Notes under the pieces: generated by a model
Told to the model about the DNA's origin: nothing
Databases searched by the model: none
The model's input: the letters and a program-made list of their open reading frames with translations, nothing else
Source: Streptomyces werraensis
Lineage (GTDB): Bacteria; Actinomycetota; Actinomycetes; Streptomycetales; Streptomycetaceae
Length of the DNA: 64,000 nucleotides
Direction of reading: 5' to 3'
Assembly (NCBI GenBank): GCA_014656175.1
Contig: BNBX01000009.1
Coordinates: 124,001 to 188,000, forward strand
Part shown: positions 8,098 to 16,269 of the stretch, piece by piece
Layout: each line of letters begins with the position of its first letter
Position numbering within the stretch: the first letter of the stretch is position 1
Translations under genes and position numbers: made by a program

Positions 8098-9489
8098 ATG
8101 ACGTCACCTCAGGAAGAACTGCTGCCCGGTACCCGGCGGGCGCTGCTGCACCGGATCGCCGTCGCGCAGACGGAAGGGCGCGCGCCGTCGCTGGTCGCGG
8201 CTGTCGTGCGGGGCGGGAGGGCCGTGTGGAGCGGGGCCCGGACCTCGGTGGAGGGGGAGGTCCCGGACGGCGACGTCCAGTACCGGATCGGTTCGATCAC
8301 CAAAACCTTCACCGCCGTCCTGGTGCTACGGCTGAGGGACGAGGGTCTGCTCGACCTCGCCGACCCGCTGGAGAAGCACCTGCCAGGCACCGGCGTGGGC
8401 GAGGTGACCGTCGTCGACCTGCTCGCGCACCGTGCCGGTCTGGCCGCCGAGACGCCCGGTCCCTGGTGGGAGCGGACCCCTGGTTCCCTGCGTCCCGGAC
8501 TCACCGACGTCCTGGGTGAGCGCCCCCTGGTGCATCCCGTGGGCCGGCGCTTCCACTACTCGAACCCCGGCTATGCGCTTCTCGGCGCGCTGGTCGAGAA
8601 GCTGCGCGGGGCGCCCTGGGAGGACGTCCTGCGGCGGGAGGTGCTCGAACCTCTGGGGCTGCACCGCACCACTGTGGAGCCGGTGGCACCGCACGCGGGC
8701 GGCTGGGCCGTGCATCCGTGGGCCGACGTGATGCAGCCCGAGCCGTTGGAGAACCTGGGCGTGATGGCTCCCGCCGGGCAGCTGTGGTCCACCACCGGCG
8801 ACCTGGCACGTTTCGCGGCCTTCCTGGCCGCGGGGGACGAGCGGGTGCTGAGTGCCGAGTCGGTGCGGGAGATGCGGACGCCGGCGGCGCCGGCCGAGGC
8901 GGCGGACGTGGCCGACGGTTACGCGTACGGCCTGGGGCTGGAGCTGCGCCATCAGCACGGCAGGGCGCTCGTCGGGCACACCGGATCACTCCCGGGGTTC
9001 CTGGCGTGCCTGACGATGGGCCTTGCGGACGACGTCGGCGCGGTGGTCCTTGCCAACTGCACCTCCGGGCCGGCGCCGTTCACCGTCGCCGCGGACCTGG
9101 TGCGGATCGTCGCGGAGGCCGAACCGCGAATCCCCACTCCCTGGCGGCCGCTCCGGGAGACCGATCCCGCCGCACTCGACCTGGTGGGCCAGTGGTACTG
9201 GGGAACGCACCCCTTCGGACTGCGGTTGTCGGCCGACGGGCTGCTCGCGCTGGAGCCGCTCTCCGGGAAGGGGCGACGCTCACGTTTCCGTCGGGACGGT
9301 GACAGTGACGGCGGCTGGGTGGGGCTCGAGGGCTACTACGCCGGGGAGGTGCTGAAGCCCGTGCGGCGTCCGGACGGCACGGTCAGCCACCTTGACCTCG
9401 GTTCGTTCGTGTTCACCCGGCAGCCGTACGAGGAGAGCGCCCCGGTGCCCGGCGGCGTGGACGCGGAGGGGTGGCGGGGTCTCCTGTAA
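8098..9489 (+). CDS. Serine hydrolase of the class C beta-lactamase/penicillin-binding family
   Basis: The product has 463 residues. It has the SxxK nucleophile motif (SITK, S66 to K69), the YxN motif (YSN, Y154 to N156), and a later GHTG segment in GHTGSLPGF that stands in for KTG. These mark the PF00144 family, which includes class C beta-lactamases, D-aminopeptidases and esterases. The C-terminal 120 residues form an extra domain (WYWGTHPF onwards) found in many actinobacterial members. I see no clear signal peptide, so it may be cytoplasmic. The substrate cannot be read from the sequence. It lies 55 bases after dnaB on the same strand. Confidence 0.85.
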   Translation: MTSPQEELLPGTRRALLHRIAVAQTEGRAPSLVAAVVRGGRAVWSGARTSVEGEVPDGDVQYRIGSITKTFTAVLVLRLRDEGLLDLADPLEKHLPGTGVGEVTVVDLLAHRAGLAAETPGPWWERTPGSLRPGLTDVLGERPLVHPVGRRFHYSNPGYALLGALVEKLRGAPWEDVLRREVLEPLGLHRTTVEPVAPHAGGWAVHPWADVMQPEPLENLGVMAPAGQLWSTTGDLARFAAFLAAGDERVLSAESVREMRTPAAPAEAADVADGYAYGLGLELRHQHGRALVGHTGSLPGFLACLTMGLADDVGAVVLANCTSGPAPFTVAADLVRIVAEAEPRIPTPWRPLRETDPAALDLVGQWYWGTHPFGLRLSADGLLALEPLSGKGRRSRFRRDGDSDGGWVGLEGYYAGEVLKPVRRPDGTVSHLDLGSFVFTRQPYEESAPVPGGVDAEGWRGLL

Positions 9490-9516
9490 CCCTGGCGGGC
9501 ACCCGGCGTAAGCAAG

Positions 9517-9544
9517 CGGCCGTGTTTCACGTGAAACACGGCCG
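9517..9544. other. parS site 2 within a 28-bp palindrome between convergent genes
   Basis: The exact parS 14-mer GTTTCACGTGAAAC is at 9524-9537. It is the centre of a perfect palindrome extended by seven bases on each side (9517-9544). It sits between the convergent serine hydrolase and GNAT genes, where a hairpin terminator would be expected. Confidence 0.9.
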
Positions 9545-9550
9545 TTCTCC

Positions 9551-10003
9551 TCACAGGGCCAGCTTGAAGCCCAGATGGGACGCCGTGAAGCCGAGCCGTT
9601 CGTAGAAGCGGTGGGCGTCGGTGCGGGTGTTGTCCGAGGTCAGCTGGACCAGATGACAGCCCTCGCGGCGGGAGGTGTCGATCGCCCACTCCATCATCAG
9701 GCTGCCCAGACCGCCGCCGCGTTCGTCCGCGTGAATGCGCACCCCCTCGATGACCGACCGTGTGGTGCCGCGCCGGGACAACCCCGGAATGATCGTGAGC
9801 TGGAGCGTCCCTACGACCCGCTCTTCCCGGACGGCGACGACAAGGTGCTGGTTGGGGTCGGCACGCAGCCGTTCCATCGCGGTCAGGTAGGGCGTGAGGT
9901 CGTCCGGGGACTCGCGCTGCGCACCCAGCGGGTCGTCCGCCAGCATGGCGACGATCGCCGGGACGTCATCGGTGGTCGCGGGCCGTATCTCGAGATCTCC
10001 CAT
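9551..10003 (-). CDS. GNAT family N-acetyltransferase
   Basis: The product has 150 residues, a single GNAT domain. The acetyl-CoA-binding motif A is seen in EGVRIHADERGGGLGSLMMEW (R/Q-x-x-G-x-G/A type), followed by the QLTSDNTRTDAHRFYERLGF segment diagnostic of the superfamily. It transfers an acetyl group from acetyl-CoA to a small molecule or protein amine, and the substrate is unknown. The ATG at 10003 opens MGDLEIRPATTDDVPAIV, a standard GNAT start. It runs in the same direction as the MarR gene upstream, with only nine bases between them, so the two are probably cotranscribed. Confidence 0.88.
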   Translation of the reverse strand: MGDLEIRPATTDDVPAIVAMLADDPLGAQRESPDDLTPYLTAMERLRADPNQHLVVAVREERVVGTLQLTIIPGLSRRGTTRSVIEGVRIHADERGGGLGSLMMEWAIDTSRREGCHLVQLTSDNTRTDAHRFYERLGFTASHLGFKLAL

Positions 10004-10012
10004 GCCCGCACC

Positions 10013-10477
10013 CTACGCGGGCACCGGGGCCTTCAGAGTCTCCACGACGCGGACCAGCGGGGCGAGGTCGGGGTTCTTCGCCGCCTCGTCGAGCGCCTCG
10101 CGCAGCGCGGTGTCGTTGGTGGGCCGCGCCTCCGCCAGCAGCTTGAGGCCGGTTTCGGTGACGTCGGTGTAAATGCCGCGCCGGTCGGTGGGGCAGAGGT
10201 ACCGCTCCAGCAGACCGCGGTCCTCGAGCCGGGTGACCAGCCGGGTGGTGGCGCTCTGGCTGAGCACGACCGCGTCGGCGACCTGCTTCATCTGCAGATG
10301 GCCGCCCTCACCGGCGTGCTGCCGGCTCAACACGTCGAGCAGGGAGTACTCCCGCACGCTCAGATCGTGCCGAGCCTGCAGGGCGCGCTCGATGTGGGCC
10401 TCGATCCTCCCGTGCAGCAGCGAGAGAGCACACCAGCCCTGGGCGAGGGCGGTGAGTGCGGGATCCGTGGCTGTCAT
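10013..10477 (-). CDS. MarR-family transcriptional regulator
   Basis: The product has 154 residues with a winged helix-turn-helix across about residues 30-115 (LSVREYSLLDVLSRQ, then QMKQVADAVVLSQSATTRLVTRLEDRGLLER, then the wing CPTDRRGIYTDVTETG). MarR proteins are dimers that usually repress neighbouring exporters and release DNA on ligand binding or oxidation. The start is the ATG at 10475-10477, with GGAGG about eight bases upstream. It is divergent from the MFS exporter, and a repeated TGCAA-containing motif lies between the two starts, so autoregulation and exporter control are likely. Confidence 0.9.
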   Translation of the reverse strand: MTATDPALTALAQGWCALSLLHGRIEAHIERALQARHDLSVREYSLLDVLSRQHAGEGGHLQMKQVADAVVLSQSATTRLVTRLEDRGLLERYLCPTDRRGIYTDVTETGLKLLAEARPTNDTALREALDEAAKNPDLAPLVRVVETLKAPVPA

Positions 10478-10530
10478 GGGGTGATTCCTCCGTCCAGCAG
10501 CGTCTGACACCAGGGTAGACCACGCACGCA

Positions 10531-10564
10531 ATATCCCGCGCTTGCAAATATCCCGCGCCTGCAA
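10531..10564. promoter_or_regulatory. Candidate MarR operator: tandem 17-bp repeat
   Basis: Two head-to-tail 17-mers, ATATCCCGCGCTTGCAA (10531-10547) and ATATCCCGCGCCTGCAA (10548-10564), differ by one base and abut exactly. They create inverted half-sites TTGCA and TGCAA (10542-10564). They lie between the divergent MarR and MFS genes, 54 bp before the MFS start, where a repressor would act on both promoters. Confidence 0.6.
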
Positions 10565-10618
10565 TTATTGTCGGGTCTCGTTAAGCGCTCCCGCAATCTC
10601 CGGAAGGTCTGTCCCCTC

Positions 10619-11815
10619 ATGCCTCTCGCGCTTCTGGCCCTCGCGATCGGGGCCTTCGGGATCGGCACCACCGAATTCGTGATCATGGGCTTGCTGCCCG
10701 AGGTCGCGGGTGACTTCGGTGTCTCCATCCCCACCGCCGGTTACCTGGTGACCGGCTACGCCCTGGGTGTCATGTTCGGCGCCCCCCTGATGACCGTGCT
10801 CGGCACCAAGATCTCCCGGAAGCGCATGCTGATGCTGCTGATGGGTCTCTTCGTCGTCGGGAACCTGCTCTCGGCGCTGGCTCCCACCTTCGGCCTCATG
10901 CTGACCGGACGGGTGGTCGCGTCCCTGGCCCACGGCGCCTTCTTCGGCATCGGCTCCGTCGTCGCCGCCGACCTGGTCGCCCCCGACAAGCGGGCCGGCG
11001 CCATCTCCCTGATGTTCACCGGTCTCACCGTCGCCAACGTCGTCGGCGTGCCGCTGGGCACCCTGGTCGGCCAGTCCCTCGGCTGGCGCGTCACCTTCGG
11101 CATCGTCGCCGCGCTGGGCGTGGTCGGCCTGCTGGGCGTCGCCAAGCTGGTGCCCGACATGCCGAAGCCCGAGGGCGTGCGGCTGCGCCACGAGCTGGCC
11201 GCCCTGAAGAACGTTCAGGTCCTGCTCGCCATGGCGATGACCGTGCTCGGCTTCGGCGGCGTCTTCGCGGCGATCACCTACATCGCGCCGATGATGACGC
11301 ACGTCGCGGGCTTCGCCGACGGCTCCGTCACCTGGCTGCTGGTGCTGTTCGGACTCGGCATGGTCGGCGGCAACCTCGTCGGCGGCAAGTACGCCGACCG
11401 CGCCCTGATGCCCATGCTGTACGTGTCCCTCGGCGCCCTCGCCGCCGTCCTGGCGCTGTTCACCCTGACCGCCCACAACAAGATCGCCGCGGCCGTCACC
11501 ATCGCCCTCGTCGGCGCACTCGGCTTCGCCACCGTTCCCCCGCTGCAGAAGCGGGTCCTGGACCACGCGCACGGCGCGCCCACCCTGGCCTCGGCGCTCA
11601 ACATCGGCGCCTTCAACCTGGGCAACGCGCTGTCCGCATGGCTGGGCGGCCTCGTGATCGCCGCCGGGCTCGGCTACACCGCCCCCAACTGGGTCGGTGC
11701 CGTCCTCGCCGCGGCCGCCCTGGCGCTCGCCGTCCTCTCGGCCGGTCTCGAACGCCGCGGGCGGGCGGCCGACAGGGTCACCGCGGAGCGGCCGGCGGCC
11801 GTCGCCACGCACTGA
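10619..11815 (+). CDS. MFS drug exporter (DHA1, AraJ/Cmx-like)
   Basis: The product has about 398 residues with twelve predicted helices. The start MPLALLALAIGAFGIGTTEFVIMGLLP is the typical N-terminus of the arabinose-efflux/chloramphenicol-exporter branch, and motif A-like residues appear after helix 2 (GTKISRKRMLM). It sits in the cytoplasmic membrane and probably exports small drugs by proton antiport. I chose the ATG at 10619, with GGAAGG about 12 bases upstream. The frame stays open a further 51 bases upstream, but that overlaps the operator-like repeats. Control by the divergent MarR protein is inferred. Confidence 0.88.
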   Translation: MPLALLALAIGAFGIGTTEFVIMGLLPEVAGDFGVSIPTAGYLVTGYALGVMFGAPLMTVLGTKISRKRMLMLLMGLFVVGNLLSALAPTFGLMLTGRVVASLAHGAFFGIGSVVAADLVAPDKRAGAISLMFTGLTVANVVGVPLGTLVGQSLGWRVTFGIVAALGVVGLLGVAKLVPDMPKPEGVRLRHELAALKNVQVLLAMAMTVLGFGGVFAAITYIAPMMTHVAGFADGSVTWLLVLFGLGMVGGNLVGGKYADRALMPMLYVSLGALAAVLALFTLTAHNKIAAAVTIALVGALGFATVPPLQKRVLDHAHGAPTLASALNIGAFNLGNALSAWLGGLVIAAGLGYTAPNWVGAVLAAAALALAVLSAGLERRGRAADRVTAERPAAVATH

Positions 11816-11919
11816 CCCGCTACACCTCCGGGCGCGGGGCCAGGGCCGTCCCCGCGCCCACCGTCCCCCCTTCCGTCCGTCACGACGGACACCACATGAA
11901 CCGCAAGGAGAACCACGTC

Positions 11920-12342
11920 ATGACCACCATCACCGCCGCCGCTCCGCTGACCACTGCGGATGCCGAAGCCCTCGTCGCCGCCGCGGTCGAGGCCGCCGAG
12001 AAGGCCGGTGTCACCGTCAGCGTGACCGTCCTCGACGCGGGCGGCCACCTGCTCGCCTTCCGCCGGGACGACCGGGCCGTGCTGATCTCCGGTGAGACCA
12101 GCACGCGCAAGGCCTACACCGCGCTGCAGCTGAACACGCCCACCGCCGACCTGGTGGACGCCGTGCAGCCCGGCGGCCTCTTCCACACCCTGCCCACCGC
12201 CCTCGACCGGCCGCTGCTGTTCATTGCAGGCGGCGTGCCCGTGCGGCGTGACGGCCGGCTGATCGGCGCCGTCGGCGTCGGCGGAGGCGCCCCGGAGCAG
12301 GACCACGGCTTCGCCACCGCCGCCGTGGAGTCCCTCGCCTGA
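11920..12342 (+). CDS. GlcG/HbpS family haem-binding-like protein
   Basis: The product has 140 residues covering one PF03928 domain: AEALVAAAVEAAEKAGVTVSVTVLDAGGHLLAFRR, then the GGVPV and IGAVGVGGG motifs near the C-terminus. Members include HbpS of S. reticuli, which binds haem, and GlcG of the glycolate locus. Here no two-component system adjoins it, so the ligand is unknown. The ATG at 11920 follows AAGGAG by nine bases. A closer upstream ATG (11896) lacks a good site. It lies 104 bases downstream of the MFS gene and may be read through from it. Confidence 0.82.
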   Translation: MTTITAAAPLTTADAEALVAAAVEAAEKAGVTVSVTVLDAGGHLLAFRRDDRAVLISGETSTRKAYTALQLNTPTADLVDAVQPGGLFHTLPTALDRPLLFIAGGVPVRRDGRLIGAVGVGGGAPEQDHGFATAAVESLA

Positions 12343-12363
12343 CGACGGACGGGCGCCACACCC

Positions 12364-12414
12364 CGTACGACGCACAGGAGAGCCGTACGGCGCACGGCAC
12401 GCGCGTACGGCGCA
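12364..12414. repeat. Three 11-mers at an exact 20-bp period
   Basis: CGTACGACGCA at 12364-12374, CGTACGGCGCA at 12384-12394 and CGTACGGCGCA at 12404-12414 recur every 20 bases in the gap after the GlcG/HbpS gene. Between the repeats the sequence is not conserved. No function is known to me. Confidence 0.6.
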
Positions 12415-12419
12415 TCAAC

Positions 12420-12464
12420 ACGGCGACGCCGGTCCCGCGCAGCACGCGGGACCGGCGTCGCCGT
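12420..12464. terminator. Strong hairpin between convergent genes
   Basis: A perfect 20-bp stem (12420-12439 with 12445-12464) and five-base loop CAGCA lies between the GlcG/HbpS gene and the convergent acetyltransferase gene. It is the longest perfect stem I found in the window and probably terminates in both directions. Confidence 0.9.
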
Positions 12465-12476
12465 CTGCGCACCCGG

Positions 12477-13412
12477 TCAGGCTGCCGCAACCGTCACCGG
12501 GGCGAACCGCCGGCTCCAGTCCCCGGGCAGTTCCGTGATCCCGTGCGTCATGACGGCGTTGCACGCGATCGGTGCGAGGCCGTGTTCCTTCACCCAGTCG
12601 AGCAGCTCGTGGTGCCGGACGTCGATGTCGGTGCGCAGTGGCCGGTTGGTGTGGGCGGCCAGAGAGGCGATGAGCGCCTGGGCGGTCGCGGTGTCCCGGG
12701 CGATCAGCGGACCCACGACGTGGGTGTCCATGTTGGGCCAGGCGGCGGCGTAACCGATGATCCGTCCGTCCTCCTCGGCCACCCGTAGCTGGTCGGCGAA
12801 GGCGGGCAGACGGGTCACGATGTGGGTCCGGTCCATGCCGAACACCTCTTCGTCCAGCCGCAAGAGGGCGGGGAGGTCGTCGGCGGTGGCCGTGCGGGTC
12901 AGGATGGCCGGCCGGCCGGACGGGACGAAGTGGCCGCGCACCATCTCGGCCTGCCCGGTGACCTTGAAACCCAGCTCCTCGTACAGCGGCCTGCCGAGAG
13001 GCGTGGCGTAGAGGGTGAGGGGAGTGGTTCCCGCCTCCTCGACGACGTGGCGCATCAGCCGGCGCCCCAGGCCCTGACGGGAGTGGCGCTCCGCGACGAG
13101 CACCATGCCCACCGCCGCCAGGGAGGGCTGCTCCCGGGGCCCGTACTCGGTGACGACGCAGGCGGCCGCCAGACCGCCGTCCGGGGCGTCGATGCCGTGG
13201 CCGCGTCCGGCCGCGAGCAGGAGTCCCCACTTGTGCTCCTCCCGGGGCCACCCCCGGTCCTCGGACAGGTCGGCGCAGGCGGTGAGATCGCGGAGCGTCA
13301 GACGGCGGATGGGCAGGGAGTCGAGAGAAGGTGTCGGCACGCAGGTCAGGCTGTCCGACCGGAGCCTTCGGCGTCCACCTGTTTCCACAGATGCGTACGT
13401 GCTTTTGGCCAT
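12477..13412 (-). CDS. GNAT acetyltransferase with C-terminal accessory domain
   Basis: The product is up to 311 residues. The first GNAT domain covers about residues 33-170, with VGMVLVAERHSRQGLGRRLMRHVVEEA as the acetyl-CoA motif and LYATPLGRPLYEELGFK following. A second, weaker GNAT-like half (from LTRTATADDLPALLRLDEEVFG to the end) resembles the YitH/acetyltransf_18 type. Substrates are unknown. The start is uncertain: the ATG at 13412 adds residues with little family character, while a GTG at 13340 (VPTPSLDSLPIRR) would start closer to the domain. Neither has a clear ribosome binding site. It ends 13 bases from the 20-bp hairpin. Confidence 0.8.
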   Translation of the reverse strand: MAKSTYASVETGGRRRLRSDSLTCVPTPSLDSLPIRRLTLRDLTACADLSEDRGWPREEHKWGLLLAAGRGHGIDAPDGGLAAACVVTEYGPREQPSLAAVGMVLVAERHSRQGLGRRLMRHVVEEAGTTPLTLYATPLGRPLYEELGFKVTGQAEMVRGHFVPSGRPAILTRTATADDLPALLRLDEEVFGMDRTHIVTRLPAFADQLRVAEEDGRIIGYAAAWPNMDTHVVGPLIARDTATAQALIASLAAHTNRPLRTDIDVRHHELLDWVKEHGLAPIACNAVMTHGITELPGDWSRRFAPVTVAAA

Positions 13413-13428
13413 CCCGTCCAGGCCGGGA

Positions 13429-13911
13429 TCAGCCCAGGTCGGAGGCGTGCAGCGCGCGCACGCCCTCGATGTTGCCGTCGAGGTAGTGCCGCAGGGACAG
13501 CGGTACGAGGTGGACCGTGGCGATGCCGACCCGGGTGAAGGGCACGCGCACGATCTCGTACTCGCCGGCGGGTTCCTCGACCTCCGGGCCGTGCCGCAGG
13601 GACGGGTCCATGGACTCCAGACGGCAGACGAAGAAATGCTGCACCTTCACGCCGGTGGAACCCTCGTCCTCGCCGATGTGCTCCACGGTGTCCACGAAGC
13701 ACGGCACCACATCGGTGATCTTGGCACCGAGCTCCTCGTACACCTCGCGGTGCAGGGCGTGGACGACGGTCGGGTCCTCCGGCTCGACCCCGCCGCCGGG
13801 GGTGACCCAGTACGGGTCCACACCGGGTTTGGTGCGCTTGATCAGGATCAGGTGATCGCCGTCCAGCAGAACGGCTCGGGCGGTGCGCTTGACCACGGGT
13901 CGGACGGTCAT
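13429..13911 (-). CDS. NUDIX hydrolase
   Basis: The product has 160 residues. The NUDIX box runs from GGGVEPEDPTVVHALHREVY into EELGA, giving the G-x5-E-x7-R-E-U-x-E-E-x-G-U pattern that binds magnesium and cleaves nucleoside diphosphates linked to another group. The start is the ATG at 13911 (MTVRPVVKRTARAVLLDGDH). No strong ribosome binding site precedes it, so a leaderless transcript is possible. An upstream in-frame extension runs through the parS site at 13933 and is unlikely to be translated. The gene is on the same strand as the acetyltransferase downstream, 16 bases away. Confidence 0.87.
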   Translation of the reverse strand: MTVRPVVKRTARAVLLDGDHLILIKRTKPGVDPYWVTPGGGVEPEDPTVVHALHREVYEELGAKITDVVPCFVDTVEHIGEDEGSTGVKVQHFFVCRLESMDPSLRHGPEVEEPAGEYEIVRVPFTRVGIATVHLVPLSLRHYLDGNIEGVRALHASDLG

Positions 13912-13932
13912 GGGGGAAATGTGGCCCAGCTG

Positions 13933-13946
13933 GTTCCACGTGAAAC
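13933..13946. other. parS site 3 (variant)
   Basis: GTTCCACGTGAAAC differs from the perfect palindrome by one base (C for T at position 4). It lies 22 bp upstream of the NUDIX gene start, in the gap between it and the LysR gene. Confidence 0.82.
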
Positions 13947-14000
13947 ATCGCCGTATGCCCCTGCTCCGGCCGCGGGGACACCCGGCCGCCGACACCCCTG

Positions 14001-14906
14001 TCAGCACCAGTCGGCGGCCGCCCGCTCCAGCCACTCATGGGCCCGTGCGATGTGCGGCATCGCCAGCGTGCCGGTACGGACGGCCAGGAAGTAGGTGCGC
14101 AGCGGAGGCACCGCGGGCTCGTACAGGGCCACCACTTCACCGCACTCCAGCGCGCCCCCGCAGAGGTAGCGCGGCAGCACGGCGAGGCCGGCCCCGGCGG
14201 CGGCGCACGCCAGCACGGCCCGCAGGTCCGGGACGATCACCGTGCCGGGGCAGACCGGACGGGAGTCGAACACGGCGGCCCAGTAGCGGGCGACGAAGGG
14301 CAGCGACTCGTGCACCTCCACGACCGGGACCCGCTCGAGGGCGGCAGGGCCGTCGCGGCGGAGCGTCGCCACGCCGATCCGCTCGGCCCAGCCGGGCGCG
14401 GCGACCAGGACGTGCTCCTCGTCGCAGAGCGCGGTCGCCGAGAGCAGCGCGCCGCGCGGGCGGACGGTGCTGATGGCCAGGTCGTGGTGGCCGGCGGCGA
14501 GCCCTTCGAGGACCTCGTCGGCGGTGCCGAAGGAGGCGCGGAGCGCGAAGCCCTGGCCGTCCTCTCCGGTCAGCTCTGTGAGCGCGGGCAGCGCCCGCTC
14601 GGCGGTGAACTCGGGAGGCCCGGCCAGATGCAGGGTGCGTAAGGAGGAGTCCTCCCCCAGCCCGGACTCGGCTATCTCCACCAACGCGTCCAGGTGCGGA
14701 GCGGCCTTGTGGGCGAGCTCGTCGCCGATCGTCGTCGGCGTCACCCCGCGCGCCTGCCGCAGGAACAGGGGCCGTCCGACCTGCCGCTCCAGGGTTCTGA
14801 TCTGCGAGGTGACGGCCGGCTGCGAGAGGCCCAGCAGGGCCGCCGCGCGTGTGAAGGAACCGGCCCGGTGCACGGTCACGAAGGTCCGCAGCAAGGCCAG
14901 ATCCAC
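14001..14906 (-). CDS. LysR-family transcriptional regulator
   Basis: The product has about 301 residues. The N-terminal helix-turn-helix is seen in LLRTFVTVHRAGSFTRAAAL followed by LGLSQPAVTSQIRTLERQVG, and the rest is the periplasmic-binding-like effector domain. I chose the GTG at 14906 (VDLALLRTF) because GAGGGAGGGG lies about nine bases upstream. Earlier starts, up to 14957, would lengthen the N-terminus beyond the family norm. No divergent partner gene sits beside it, so its target is unclear. Confidence 0.88.
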   Translation of the reverse strand: MDLALLRTFVTVHRAGSFTRAAALLGLSQPAVTSQIRTLERQVGRPLFLRQARGVTPTTIGDELAHKAAPHLDALVEIAESGLGEDSSLRTLHLAGPPEFTAERALPALTELTGEDGQGFALRASFGTADEVLEGLAAGHHDLAISTVRPRGALLSATALCDEEHVLVAAPGWAERIGVATLRRDGPAALERVPVVEVHESLPFVARYWAAVFDSRPVCPGTVIVPDLRAVLACAAAGAGLAVLPRYLCGGALECGEVVALYEPAVPPLRTYFLAVRTGTLAMPHIARAHEWLERAAADWC

Positions 14907-15050
14907 GGCACGCACCCCTCCCTCGTCGGCCCGCCGCAGACCGGACGGGCCAACCATAAATGTGTCGATAGGTCGCTGTCGTTACTGTGATTGGACACTG
15001 ACAGTGAGTCAACTAGCCTGAGTGGCGCGGTTCTTCGCGCGCAGAACCGA

Positions 15051-15089
15051 GGACGGTCCGAGCCACGAGGGGGGAGGCTCGGACCGTCC
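15051..15089. terminator. Terminator after the gamma-lyase operon
   Basis: A perfect 14-bp stem (15051-15064 with 15076-15089) and an 11-base purine-rich loop lies 32 bases beyond the stop codon of the PLP lyase gene on the minus strand. Confidence 0.8.
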
Positions 15090-15120
15090 GCAGGGGTGTC
15101 GTCCGTCAGAGGTACGCAGG

Positions 15121-16269
15121 TCAGTCCGCTGTCACGTCCAACGCCCGCAGCACGTCCGCGATCAGGTCCTCCGAGTCCTCGGCGCCGACGGAGAAGCGGA
15201 CGAAGCCCTCCGCGACCGCGTCCCCGCCCCAGCGTCCGCGCCGCTCCGCCGTGGACCGCACGCCGCCGAAGCTCGTCGCGTCGTCCACGAGCCGCAGGGC
15301 GTCGAGGAAGCGGTCCGCCCGCTCACGGGACGGCAGCGTGAAGGACACCACGCACCCGTAGCGGCGCATCTGCTGCGACGCGATCTTGTGCGACGGGTCG
15401 TCCGGCAGCCCCGGATAGCGCAGACCCGTGACCTCAGGACGCTCCCGCAGCGCTTCGGCGAGCCGCAGCGCCGTCGTGTTCTGCCGCTCCACCCGCAGCT
15501 GCAGCGTGGCGATCGACCGGTGTGCCAGCCACGCCTCCATCGGCCCCGGAATGGCGCCGACGATCTTGCGCCAGCGCCGGACCGCGGCCATCGCCCCGGC
15601 GTCGTGGCCGGTGACGTACCCGAGAAGCACGTCGCCGTGGCCGGTCAGCTGCTTGGTGCCGCTCGCCACCGCGAAGTCCGCGCCGAGCTCCAGCGGGCGC
15701 TGGCCCAGCGGCGTCGCCAGGGTGTTGTCGACGGCGACCAGGGCCCCCTGAGCGTGGGCCGCGTCGGCGAGCCGCCGCACGTCGCACACGTCGAGACCGG
15801 GGTTCGAGGGCGTCTCGATCCACAGCAGCTTCGCGCCGTCCAGCACCTCCAGCTGGGCGTCGCCTCCGGTCGGCGCGGTGCGCACCTCGATGCCGTACGC
15901 CTCCAGCTGGGCGCGCGCCAGCGGCAGCGCCTGGTAGCCGTCGTCGGGCAGGACGACCGCGTCCCCGGCGCGGAGCTGGGAGAACAGCACCGCGGAGATG
16001 GCGGCCATGCCCGAGGCGAACACCAGCGCCTCGACGTCGTCCCGCCCCGGGGCCTCCAGCTCGCCGATCGCACGCTCCAGCAGGGTCCACGTCGGGTTCT
16101 CGTCCCGGCCGTAGGTGTACGGGCCGGTGGGGTCGCCCGGCAGATGGAAGTGGGCCGCGAACACCGGCCCGGGCAGGGTCGGCTCGTGCTTCACCGGCTC
16201 GGGCAGCCCGGCCCGCACCGCACGGGTGCCGTCGCCCGGTCCGCCCGTGCCCCTTGTCGCGTCGTTCAT
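15121..16269 (-). CDS. Cystathionine gamma-lyase/synthase-like PLP enzyme
   Basis: The product has 382 residues of the Cys/Met metabolism PLP family. PLP-binding features include TYGRDENPTWTLLE near residue 52, FASGMAAIS near 84, and the Schiff-base lysine in ASGTKQLTGHGD (about K206). The second PLP phosphate ligand region GxRS follows near the C-terminus. These enzymes eliminate or exchange at the gamma carbon of cystathionine or homoserine esters. The exact reaction cannot be assigned by eye. Its ATG overlaps the stop codon of the upstream phosphatase gene (ATGA at 16266-16269), which indicates translational coupling. Confidence 0.87.
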   Translation of the reverse strand: MNDATRGTGGPGDGTRAVRAGLPEPVKHEPTLPGPVFAAHFHLPGDPTGPYTYGRDENPTWTLLERAIGELEAPGRDDVEALVFASGMAAISAVLFSQLRAGDAVVLPDDGYQALPLARAQLEAYGIEVRTAPTGGDAQLEVLDGAKLLWIETPSNPGLDVCDVRRLADAAHAQGALVAVDNTLATPLGQRPLELGADFAVASGTKQLTGHGDVLLGYVTGHDAGAMAAVRRWRKIVGAIPGPMEAWLAHRSIATLQLRVERQNTTALRLAEALRERPEVTGLRYPGLPDDPSHKIASQQMRRYGCVVSFTLPSRERADRFLDALRLVDDATSFGGVRSTAERRGRWGGDAVAEGFVRFSVGAEDSEDLIADVLRALDVTAD

